From the NCBI RefSeq assembly GCF_003584135.1, contig NZ_QXFI01000024.1, positions 24,365-88,364 on the forward strand: 64,000 bases of DNA. The letters run 5' to 3'. The notes beneath the pieces are model-generated. The model saw only the letters and a program-made list of their open reading frames with translations. It ran no database searches and had not been told where the DNA came from. Source of the DNA: Flagellimonas pelagia (GTDB lineage: Bacteria > Bacteroidota > Bacteroidia > Flavobacteriales > Flavobacteriaceae). This document shows positions 46,672-55,150 of the stretch, in pieces (position 1 is the first letter of the stretch; each line of letters begins with the position of its first letter). The position numbers and the translations under genes are program-made.

Positions 46672-46854
46672 ATGTCACGGGAAAGAAGAAAGCGGAGACT
46701 AGAGGAAAAAAAGGGGAATTCAATAAACAGGAAAGTAAGAACCAGAAAGGAGAAAGGGTATTGCTTGTTGGTTTTTGTGGCAATGTTCCTTGCGGTGCTG
46801 ACAATTGCCTTTTTAGATGCCATTCTATATGGTTTTTACCTGCTTTTCAATTGA
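46672..46854 (+). CDS. 60-residue basic single-span membrane protein
   Basis: MSRERRKRRLEEKKG and a long Arg/Lys-rich cytoplasmic tail are followed by one helix (LLVFVAMFLAVLTIAFLDAI). A protein of identical length and layout is encoded at 59294-59476 in the copper block. Likely a membrane-anchored small protein that binds acidic lipids, nucleic acid or a partner; no family recognised. Confidence 0.65.
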   Translation: MSRERRKRRLEEKKGNSINRKVRTRKEKGYCLLVFVAMFLAVLTIAFLDAILYGFYLLFN

Positions 46855-46910
46855 ATAATTAAACCTAAAAAGAAAGATTAATGAAGTCAAATCAATAAAA
46901 ACAAAATGAT

Positions 46911-47753
46911 ATGAAAGATAAAGGAATTTTAATACCCGTAGATTTCACACAGGTTTCAGAAAATGCGGTGAGCTACGCAATTGGGCTAGCACAAAAATTG
47001 AAATCAAAACTGGTTTTTGTCCACGCCTATTCAGTGGCATATCCATCCGGTACGCCCATCGGGATGGCAACTATGGCACACAATGTAACAGATACCACAG
47101 CATCACAAGAAAAACTCAATAAAGAAAAATTGGATAAGTTTCTAAGAGGCTTTCCTGAACTGGACAAGTTGGAATTTCAAGCAATTGTCGGTTTCGGGGC
47201 AACGGTCGATGTGATTTCTGGCCTGGCTAAGGAAATGAATACCAGTCTTGTCGTTATGGGTACCAAGGGCACGGCTTCGGGATTTGATGAAATTTTTATT
47301 GGAACCGTTACCGAAAAGGTGACACAAAAGGCGCCTTGTCCAGTACTGGCCGTACCTGAAGATGCCAGCTATACTGCATATAAGCGTATCGGGGTCGCAG
47401 TGGATACGGATAGTATGGATAATAGAATAGATTTTGAAATATTGTCCAGATTATTGCAAAACTATAATGCACAGTTGCACTTTGTACATATAGCGGACAA
47501 ACAGGAAAGAGTGCCGGAGAAAGCATTTATTCGTGAAAGATTTGGCAAACTTCTTGTACCTAAGCAATGGTTCTTTACAGTTATCGAGGAAGACAAACCC
47601 GAAGAGGGTATCGATGAATTTTTGACTGAAACCCCAATAGACCTATTGGTTTTGCTTTACAGGGAACACGGATTTTTTGAGGCACTTTTCAAAAAGGGGC
47701 TAAGAAAAAAAATGCTGTATGCCTCCAAGGCCCCACTGCTGATAGTTAAGTAG
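46911..47753 (+). CDS. tandem universal stress protein
   Basis: Protein of 280 residues with two Usp domains. The first keeps the nucleotide-binding pattern GTKGTASGFDEIFIGTVTE (about 117-135) and the N-terminal ILIPVDFT. The second (from about residue 160) is divergent and lacks a clear G-x2-G-x9-G motif, so only the first domain should bind ATP. It closes the divalent-metal block. Confidence 0.92.
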   Translation: MKDKGILIPVDFTQVSENAVSYAIGLAQKLKSKLVFVHAYSVAYPSGTPIGMATMAHNVTDTTASQEKLNKEKLDKFLRGFPELDKLEFQAIVGFGATVDVISGLAKEMNTSLVVMGTKGTASGFDEIFIGTVTEKVTQKAPCPVLAVPEDASYTAYKRIGVAVDTDSMDNRIDFEILSRLLQNYNAQLHFVHIADKQERVPEKAFIRERFGKLLVPKQWFFTVIEEDKPEEGIDEFLTETPIDLLVLLYREHGFFEALFKKGLRKKMLYASKAPLLIVK

Positions 47754-47804
47754 CTTTTCTACCTATGTGATACTCTAGTAAATATTAGGTATAGCTTACT
47801 ATGC

Positions 47805-47933
47805 GAAATTATCGTGCTCATTCTGGGCGCAGGTGGATTGGCTACCATGTGGGAAGCAGTCTTTGCGGATGTGGGCGTGGCGTTATTGGCGATTTTTAAT
47901 GCGGTGCGGTTGCAGCGGATGAAGTGGGCATAA
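47805..47933 (+). pseudogene. C-terminal fragment of a second PIB-2 metal ATPase
   Basis: Forty-two codons read EIIVLILGAGGLATMWEAVF then ADVGVALLAIFNAVRLQRMK and stop. They match the last helices of the PIB-2 pump at 37283 (GLATMWEAVFADVG, then N-A-RLQ-M) but differ at most third codon positions, so they come from a separate homologue and not from a recent duplication. Nothing upstream matches. The 47754-48118 gap otherwise shows no gene. Confidence 0.85.
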
Positions 47934-48118
47934 GCCCATAGTAAATATCGAAATATAAATTTTCATTCTGGCCAACCGACATTTCCCACAGTACGGGATT
48001 TTCATAATTAAATCAACAAACCCTTTAAGGTTTAACCACTTCTTTATTGAAGAATTTTACATCTATATTTAGACTTATCTAAAAATATATTTTATTTGGA
48101 ATAAATATCATTATAGTA

Positions 48119-49189
48119 ATGTCTAAAATCATTCATTTCTTTATTGGCCTGTCTTTAATCGCTCTATTTGGCTGTGAAAATTTGGGTCCGGAAGAACCTA
48201 TGGAATTTGAGCTGTTGGACGGGCCATTGGACGGATTGTCCTTAAGCGAGCAACAACTGTTTTTAGCAGGGGATATAGCTTTTAACGATGATGTTTTCAC
48301 GGTTGAAAAAGGTCTTGGCCCCTTGTTTGTTGGCACCAGCTGTGCAAGTTGCCATTCAGGGGATGGCAAGGGTCATCCTTTCAATCAACTAATCAGATTC
48401 GGTAACAATGACTTGAACTTACCCTCGATGTTATCCTTCGGTGATGGCAGGAACCAAATTCAAAATAAAGCCATACCGGGTTTTGAACCGGAGACCGTGC
48501 CTGAAGGCTTCCCATTTTCCATTTTGGTCGCTCCGGCGGTAACGGGATTGGGTTTGTTGGATGCTGTCCCTGACGCGAATATTTTGGCTCTCGCAGACCC
48601 TTCTGATGCAAATCAAGACGGTATTAGTGGAAGACCTCACTACAATATTCCTCCTGAATTCACCAAGATTCGGAATAATAGTGTTCCCCAGGGCAACAAT
48701 TATATCTTCAGGTTTGGAAAGAAAGCGGGTAGTTATGATTTGTTGCACCAAAGCGTCAGCGCATATAACCAGGACATAGGGATTACATCTCTTTATGACC
48801 CCATTGACCCGTTCAGTGGACTTGAAGAGGATCTTGAAATTAGTACCCAAACCTTGAACGATGTCGTTTTCTACCTTAAAACCTTAAAAGCACCAATTCC
48901 CAGAAATCAAACAGACCCCGATGTCATTGCTGGAAAAGAACTCTTTGAATCGGTACAATGTGCTGTCTGTCACACACCCACGTTGACCACAGGATTTTCC
49001 CCAATTGAATCGTTATCCTTTAAGGAATTTCATCCCTACTCGGATTTGTTGTTACATGATGGAAGGGCTTCGAGTATTGAGGAGGCCATTGAATTGCACG
49101 GCGGTGAGGCCGATAATTCAAAAGCCCAGTATTTGTCCCTGACCCCAAAAGAAAAATCACAACTGATAAAATTCATTAATTCCCTATAA
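48119..49189 (+). CDS. di-haem cytochrome c oxidoreductase-like lipoprotein (DUF1111/DHOR type)
   Basis: Exported lipoprotein of 356 residues (lipobox ALFGCEN). Two covalent haem motifs: C75-A-S-C-H79 and C281-A-V-C-H285. Spacing and the segment NQDGISGRPHY fit the di-haem oxidoreductase family (PF06537), putative thiol oxidoreductases or peroxidases related to di-haem cytochrome c peroxidases. The stop is followed without gap by the Rieske gene, so the two act together, with the haem protein likely exchanging electrons with the Rieske cluster. Confidence 0.88.
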   Translation: MSKIIHFFIGLSLIALFGCENLGPEEPMEFELLDGPLDGLSLSEQQLFLAGDIAFNDDVFTVEKGLGPLFVGTSCASCHSGDGKGHPFNQLIRFGNNDLNLPSMLSFGDGRNQIQNKAIPGFEPETVPEGFPFSILVAPAVTGLGLLDAVPDANILALADPSDANQDGISGRPHYNIPPEFTKIRNNSVPQGNNYIFRFGKKAGSYDLLHQSVSAYNQDIGITSLYDPIDPFSGLEEDLEISTQTLNDVVFYLKTLKAPIPRNQTDPDVIAGKELFESVQCAVCHTPTLTTGFSPIESLSFKEFHPYSDLLLHDGRASSIEEAIELHGGEADNSKAQYLSLTPKEKSQLIKFINSL

Positions 49190-49630
49190 GTGCATAGAAA
49201 AGATTTTATTAAACAATTTGGATATCTGATAGCAGTCCTGCCAGCTTCCTCCGCTTTACTCGGTAGTTGCGCAGGCCTGTATTATGCATCCTTCGTTGAA
49301 GAAGGGGGAGTGCTACGAGTTTCAAAGGGGGAGTTTCAACAGGTGAAAGGGGGAAAGCAGATTGAACGTGATTTTGTGGTCATCCAGAGCGATTCCATGC
49401 GATACCCCATCGGAATATTCAAAACACAAAACAGTAATTATCTGGCCAGTTTGATGCAATGTACCCATAGGGGCTGTGAACTCAACATTGGCGGCGGCAT
49501 ATTCAACTGTCCATGTCATGGCAGTGAGTTCGACCGTTCAGGCAGGGTTTTAGAAGGGCCGGCCGAAGAAAACCTAAAATCATTTGAAACAACCGCCGAT
49601 AATGAAAATATCTATGTGCATGGTTCGTAA
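49190..49630 (+). CDS. membrane-anchored Rieske [2Fe-2S] protein
   Basis: Protein of 146 residues starting at a GTG directly after the preceding stop. The N-terminus (HRKDFIKQFGYLIAV) has an Arg-Lys pair like a weak Tat motif, then a hydrophobic anchor ending in SCAG. Cluster motifs are CTHRGC (C91, H93, C96) and CPCHGS (C107, C109, H110); the extra C96 and C109 would form the disulfide found in high-potential respiratory-type Rieske proteins. No bc-complex gene is near. The last 29 bases overlap the porin gene. Confidence 0.92.
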   Translation: MHRKDFIKQFGYLIAVLPASSALLGSCAGLYYASFVEEGGVLRVSKGEFQQVKGGKQIERDFVVIQSDSMRYPIGIFKTQNSNYLASLMQCTHRGCELNIGGGIFNCPCHGSEFDRSGRVLEGPAEENLKSFETTADNENIYVHGS

Positions 49631-50834
49631 AATATATGCAGCCCTTGCTTTAATGAACATTTACGTTTTAACCCTTAGCTCGCAAACTAGCGACAGGGAC
49701 AGTATTAAGGAATCGATGAATATGGATGCGGTTTATGACCGTCCTTTTCTAACTTTCGATAAATTTCCAGTCAATCTGGGCGGTTATCTAGAGGCGAACT
49801 CAATCTACAGTATTGAGGACGGATTGTCCGAGGGGCTTTCTTTTCAGGCCCGAAGATTGACCCTTTTTGTCTCGGCTTCTATTTCAAAGCGCATTAAGTT
49901 TTTGACCGAATTGGAATTTGAAAACGGGACAGAGGAAATTGCCATTGAATTCGCCTCCATGGACATTGCTTTGCACCCCTTGTTGAACCTTAGGGGAGGC
50001 ATCGTACTGAATCCAATAGGTTCCTTTAATCAAAATCACGACGGACCAAAATGGGAGTTTGTCGAGCGGCCAGATGTCAGCACCAATTTGTTGCCCGCCA
50101 CTTTCTCCAATGCCGGATTTGGGATATATGGAAAGGCATATAAGGAAGCTTGGACCTTGGGCTATGAAGCATACCTCACCAATGGCTTTGATACAAGCAT
50201 TATAGATAAAGAGGGAGAAAGAACATTTTTGGCTTCGGTCAAGGAGAATTCCTCGCGATTCGAGGAGAATTTTAGCGGAAATGCGCTCCTCAATGGAAAG
50301 TTGGCCATTAAGCATAGAAAATTAGGGGAATTGGGCATTTCTTATATGGGTGGGGCCTACAATAGGAAAGAAGTTGACGGGCTTCAGGTTGATACACAAT
50401 CAGGGAGGGTAGATGTTCTTGCCCTGGATTTAAATACTGCCATTAAAAAAACGGGGACAAGGTTTATCGGTGAAATGGCCTACATATGGGTCGATGTTCC
50501 GGACACTTTTACCCAGCAGTTTGGTGATCGGCAAGTTGGTTTTTTTGTGGATATTGTCCAACCGGTACTAAAGACCGAAGTATTGGACTGGGAAAATGCC
50601 GTACTCAACCTGTCGCTCAGAACGGATTATGTGGACTACAACATTGGCAGGTTTGCCCAGACCAATACGAATGTTGGGGATGATTTATTCGCAATTACAC
50701 CTGCAATAAGCTTTAGGCCCGCACCACAGACCGTTCTAAGGATCAACTACAGATACCAGTGGCAACAGGATATTCTCAACAATCCTGCCTCAAGAACGGC
50801 CACATGGTATTTTGGATTCAGCACCTATTTTTAA
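49602..50834 (+). CDS. outer-membrane porin-like beta-barrel protein
   Basis: Protein of about 410 residues with a signal peptide (IYAALALMNIYVLTLSSQ). It has alternating hydrophobic/polar strands throughout and ends in WYFGFSTYF, a typical barrel terminus. The N-terminal strands NLGGYLEANSIYS and LSFQARRLTLFVSASISKRI resemble Bacteroidota porins of the OprO/OprP outline. ATG 49602 or 49620 are both possible starts. Overlap with the Rieske gene indicates a three-gene unit haem protein / Rieske / porin. Confidence 0.75.
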   Translation: MKISMCMVRKIYAALALMNIYVLTLSSQTSDRDSIKESMNMDAVYDRPFLTFDKFPVNLGGYLEANSIYSIEDGLSEGLSFQARRLTLFVSASISKRIKFLTELEFENGTEEIAIEFASMDIALHPLLNLRGGIVLNPIGSFNQNHDGPKWEFVERPDVSTNLLPATFSNAGFGIYGKAYKEAWTLGYEAYLTNGFDTSIIDKEGERTFLASVKENSSRFEENFSGNALLNGKLAIKHRKLGELGISYMGGAYNRKEVDGLQVDTQSGRVDVLALDLNTAIKKTGTRFIGEMAYIWVDVPDTFTQQFGDRQVGFFVDIVQPVLKTEVLDWENAVLNLSLRTDYVDYNIGRFAQTNTNVGDDLFAITPAISFRPAPQTVLRINYRYQWQQDILNNPASRTATWYFGFSTYF

Positions 50835-50972
50835 TAAAATATTTTACATAGCTACTTTGATTTAATATCGGGTAGAATGTATTTAAGTAAAGTGTAATTT
50901 TGGAAGAGCAATGGTGGAGAATATTATTTTAGTATTTGCTTAAATAATTATATTTTTTTCAAAAACAATACT

Positions 50973-51186
50973 ATGGCACTTGAATTAAGTTGAGCACGCG
51001 ACGAGGCCGACCAAAAGCAGCTAATACGTTGTCGCGAAACCTTGGGAACAAACTCAGAGACAATTGTCGAAATCAGCAAAGTGCTAGCCCTGGCCGGTAA
51101 CGAAACTCGGTTAAAGATACTTTTCTGGTTGAACGAGGAAGGTGAGCTTTGTCCCTGTGATTTTGCCGATATACTTGAAATGAGCG
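50973..51186 (+). pseudogene. ArsR/SmtB regulator remnant with nonsense codon and lost 3' half
   Basis: ATG 50973 reads MALELS, then TGA at 50991, then ARDEADQKQLIRCRETLG and ISKVLALAGNETRLKILFWL, EEGELCPCDFADILEMS. This is the N-terminal half of a metal-sensing ArsR protein with the CPC motif; the recognition helix and everything after it are missing. The frame breaks at about 51184, where adaptor sequence begins. An exact -7 box TAATTTTG survives at 50895-50902. Two lesions make it non-functional. Confidence 0.85.
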
Positions 51187-52668
51187 GTGGAAGCGGATGA
51201 ACGATCGATCTATTCCCAATCTTCCCATATTCCCGGGAGGGTGGAACGGCTAATGGTCAATTTTACAGGGGAGTACATCAAGCAGGGGCAGATCATCGCC
51301 TATATTTATTCCCCTGACCTGGTCACTGCACAAGAGGAACTTTTTGAAGCAAGAAAGGTGGCGGACACCCAACCGCAGTTTTTTAATGCCGCCAAGGAAA
51401 AATTAAAAAACTGGAAGCTTTCCGACAACCAAATCGCACAGATACTTCAATCCGGGACCGTTAAGGAGGAATTGCCGATACATGCCGATGTTTCAGGCTA
51501 CGTTACCGAAAAAATGGTAAACCTTGGCGACTATGTCAACAAGGGCAAGGCATTATATCAAATTGCCAACCTGAACAGCGTTTGGGTACTGTTCGATATT
51601 TATGAGTCCGACATGCCCTGGGTAAGAAAAGGCGATGAAGTGGTCTTTACCATACCCTCGCTCCCGGGCGAAAACTTCAAAGGCAGGATTTCCTATATCG
51701 ACCCGGTGATCAATCCCATGACTAGGGTTGCCAAGGCCAGAATCGAGATCGGGAACGCCGGTTTAAGGTTAAAGCCGGAAATGTTCGCTTCCGGAACCGT
51801 AAAAGCAAAACAGCCCATTGCATCAGAAGCGATAACCATTCCTAAGTCGGCAGTGATGTGGACCGGGGAACGTTCTGTGGTATACATCAAGAATACCACG
51901 TCCAATGGGGTGAATTTTGTGTTGCGCGATGTCACCTTGGGACCATCGTTGGGAAATGGTTTCATTGTCAAGGAGGGGCTGCAAGAAGGGGATGAGATCG
52001 CGGTAAACGGGACCTTTAGTATCGACGCGGCGGCCCAATTGGCCGGGAAACCGAGCATGATGAATCCTGAAGGTGGGCCCGCCATGACGGGACATAACCA
52101 CGGAGGCATGAAGATGGGGGATGACAAGGGTACAGGCGGTAGCGATCATTCGGAAATGGATATGGGGGATCCCGGCTTGGAAAACAAAACAGACCATTCT
52201 GATATGAACCAGCGAATGACGGCGACAGCGACTTTTAAAAACCAATTAAAACAGGTGTTGAGCGCCTACTTGGAGTTAAAGGATGCGCTTGTCAATGATA
52301 ATGCCGCCAAGTCCAATGCCGCTGCAAAAAAAGTGTTGTCGGCCTTGGAACATGTGGATATGAAACAATTGACGGACAAAAAGGCGCACGGCCATTGGAT
52401 GACGATATCGAAGGAAATCTCCAATTCGGCGAATTCCATTTCAAAGATATCGGATATCAAAGCCCAACGCGATCATTTTAAACATCTGTCCGCCCATCTA
52501 TCCAAAGGTGTCAAGCTTTTTGGGGTCGATCAAAAGATATACGAACAGTTTTGCCCGATGGCCGATAACAACAAAGGTGCCTATTGGTTGAGTACGACCA
52601 AAGAGATCAAAAATCCCTATTTCGGAGAGGCTATGTTGACCTGCGGTGAAATCACCGATGAAATGTAA
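51187..52668 (+). pseudogene. 5'-truncated CusB-type adaptor with C-terminal DUF3347 domain
   Basis: The open frame starts at GTG 51187 and gives 493 residues, beginning inside the mature adaptor (VEADERSIYSQSSHIPGRVE). Signal peptide and the first roughly 100 residues are absent, and an in-frame TGA at 51181 closes the upstream side. Present are the hybrid domain (VNFTGEYIKQGQIIAYIYSP), hairpin, barrel domains, a Met/His-rich linker (GHNHGGMKMGDDKG) and a DUF3347 domain (about 345-493, QFCPMADNNKGAYWLS). Without export it cannot work as a periplasmic adaptor. No cusA partner lies beside it. Confidence 0.85.
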
Positions 52669-52690
52669 TTGAACAAATGTAAATGAATGA

Positions 52691-55150
52691 ATGATGAAAA
52701 TATTGAAATCTAAAATCTTGTTTTTTGTCCTAACTGCCTTGACGACCCATGTTTTTGGGCAAGTGGGGACAAATGGTGAGGACAGAAAAGAGGAAGGTAG
52801 ACCCGTTCGGGAATACAATCTTGTACTGGAACAGAACAAATTGACCCTCGGTGGGGTCACTGCCGATGCAATGACCATCAATGGGAGTATTCCGGGACCG
52901 GTCTTGGAATTCAACGAGGGTGACTTCGCCCTGATCAACGTGACCAATAAGATGGATGTGGAAACCTCCGTACACTGGCATGGATTGATCTTGCCCAATT
53001 TTTATGACGGGGTTCCCTATTTGACCACACCGCCCATAGAACCTGGCACAACTTTCCAATATCGGATTCCGATCAACCAATCAGGTACCTATTGGTACCA
53101 TTCCCACACCATGCTGCAAGAGCAAAAGGGGGTGTATGGCTCGATACTGATCCATCCCAAGGAAAAGACGTTGGACTACGATAAGGATTTGGTCGTGGTG
53201 CTCTCCGATTGGACGAACGAAAAGGCCATGAACGTGCTCCGAAACCTTAAACGGGGAAACGAGTGGTACCAGGTCAAAAAAGGGACCGCGGTGCCCTTGA
53301 GCAGGGTCATCAAGGAAGGTGCACTAGGTGCACAACTCAAATTTTGGCGAGATCGTATGGAAGGAGCGGATATTGCGGATATCTACTACCCCGCATTTTT
53401 GACCAATGGGAAAACATTGGCCGAATACCCTGATTTCAAACCAGGGGAAAAAGTGCGGCTCCGGTTCGTCAATGCCTCTGCCTCCACCTATTATTGGATG
53501 GATTTCGGTGGCGGTAACCCCATGGTGGTTTCCGGGGATGGTGTCGATGTGGAGCCTGTTTCCAAAAGTCGTTTTCTTTTTGGCATTGCCGAGACCTATG
53601 ATGTCATCGTGACCGTTCCTGAAGGCACTTTGGAGGTAACGGCCACGGCACAGGACGGCTCCGGGCATACCTCGTTGCATTTAGGGCAGGGAACGCTTTT
53701 TCCCGCAACGACCATCGATAGGCCCGACAAAGTGGCGATGATGAAACAAATGGCCCAAATGGACATGAAAATGGGAGCTCCGGCAATGGCCGGCAACAAG
53801 AAGAAAAATACACCCGAATATTTGATGCAAAAGTATGGGATGCAGATGGACATGAAGGATGGCAGCATGGATATGGGTATGCACAATGGGATGTCGATGG
53901 ATAAGACCGAAATGAGCGGTCAAAAGGATAAACCCATTGCGAAGATGGATGATAAAAGGCCTATGAATGCGAATGAAGATCATAGGCACATGGAGATGGA
54001 TAAAAAGATGGGGGATATGGCAGGAATGGAAAAGGATTCAACGTCAATGAAATCCACCGGACATAAGGACAAGATGGAAAACCCTATGGTTCAGACTATG
54101 CCAATGATGCAGAAAGACACTTCAGCTTTTGATTACGATACCCGTAAAACGTATTTCAACTATGACTTCTTAAAAGCAAAGGAAAGTACTACCTATAATG
54201 CCGATCTGCCCGTCAATGACATTCTGTTGAACCTGACGGGAAATATGCAACGGTATATCTGGAGTATGAACGGTGTGCCACTTTCAGAAACCGATAAGAT
54301 CAAGATCAAAGGTGGGGAAGTAACCCGGATCACCCTCAACAACCTGACCATGATGCACCATCCGATGCACCTCCATGGGCATTATTTCAGGGTCATCAAT
54401 GAGAATGGTGAAAAGTCACCCTTGAAACATACGGTCAATGTGCCGCCCATGCAGAAAGTGGTCATCGAATTTTATAATGAAGAGTACGGGGATTGGTTTT
54501 TCCACTGTCATATCCTCTACCACATGATGGGGGGCATGGCCAGGGTTTTCAGTTATGATACCCCAAGGGATCTGAGGATGAAGGATTTTCCTGTTCAAAA
54601 GTTGGTAGATGAAACTGACCATTATTATGCTTGGGGTGCTGCCAGATTGGGTTCCAATTTTAATGAACTCTTCCTTGTTTCAAGTAATATCAGGAATGAA
54701 TTTGGGGTACGGGCAGAATTTGACTACGACCAAAATGCCGAGGTGGAAGTCAATTATAACAGGTATCTCAATGACTGGGTACGGGTCTATGCAGGGGTAA
54801 ACACGGAAACCTCCATCCCTGATTCCTATGACCGTTTCAATACAGTGGGACTGATAGGGGTCAAGTATTTTACCCCATACCGCTTTAATATGGATGTGAG
54901 TATGGACCACCAGCTGCGTCCAAGAATAAGGTTGGATAGGGAACTATTGCTTTTTCCCAGGATTTTCCTCGAGGGGGAATATGAATTTCGGGCCGATTTT
55001 GGATGGGTCAACGATTTGGGGAATTCATCCTATGAAAGTGAGACCCAATGGCTGGTAGGGGCCTCCTATATCCTTTCACGTAATTTTTCAATCCAGGCCA
55101 ATTACAACAACCGATATGGTTGGGGCGGAGGCCTGCTAGCCCGTTTTTAA
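52691..55150 (+). CDS. multicopper oxidase (CopA/PcoA type) fused to a CopB/PcoB-like barrel domain
   Basis: Protein of 819 residues with a Sec-type signal peptide (no twin-Arg). Copper ligands: HWHG (95-98), HSH (137-139), HPMHLHGH (from 557) and HCHILYHM (605-612), a full type 1/2/3 set. Residues about 350-480 are an extreme Met/His/Lys-rich insert (GMQMDMKDGSMDMGMHNGMS and more) that should bind many Cu(I) ions. From about 640 to the end the chain changes to beta-strand repeats (YAWGAARLGSNFNE, VEVNYNRYLNDWVRVYAG) resembling the barrel of copper-resistance protein B and ending ...GLLARF. It should oxidise Cu(I) to Cu(II) at or near the outer membrane. Confidence 0.9.
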   Translation: MMKILKSKILFFVLTALTTHVFGQVGTNGEDRKEEGRPVREYNLVLEQNKLTLGGVTADAMTINGSIPGPVLEFNEGDFALINVTNKMDVETSVHWHGLILPNFYDGVPYLTTPPIEPGTTFQYRIPINQSGTYWYHSHTMLQEQKGVYGSILIHPKEKTLDYDKDLVVVLSDWTNEKAMNVLRNLKRGNEWYQVKKGTAVPLSRVIKEGALGAQLKFWRDRMEGADIADIYYPAFLTNGKTLAEYPDFKPGEKVRLRFVNASASTYYWMDFGGGNPMVVSGDGVDVEPVSKSRFLFGIAETYDVIVTVPEGTLEVTATAQDGSGHTSLHLGQGTLFPATTIDRPDKVAMMKQMAQMDMKMGAPAMAGNKKKNTPEYLMQKYGMQMDMKDGSMDMGMHNGMSMDKTEMSGQKDKPIAKMDDKRPMNANEDHRHMEMDKKMGDMAGMEKDSTSMKSTGHKDKMENPMVQTMPMMQKDTSAFDYDTRKTYFNYDFLKAKESTTYNADLPVNDILLNLTGNMQRYIWSMNGVPLSETDKIKIKGGEVTRITLNNLTMMHHPMHLHGHYFRVINENGEKSPLKHTVNVPPMQKVVIEFYNEEYGDWFFHCHILYHMMGGMARVFSYDTPRDLRMKDFPVQKLVDETDHYYAWGAARLGSNFNELFLVSSNIRNEFGVRAEFDYDQNAEVEVNYNRYLNDWVRVYAGVNTETSIPDSYDRFNTVGLIGVKYFTPYRFNMDVSMDHQLRPRIRLDRELLLFPRIFLEGEYEFRADFGWVNDLGNSSYESETQWLVGASYILSRNFSIQANYNNRYGWGGGLLARF

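Noticed and set aside
50991..50993. Selenocysteine reading of the TGA in the arsR remnant
   Set aside because: No selenocysteine insertion stem is visible after the TGA, and the gene is also truncated at its 3' end.
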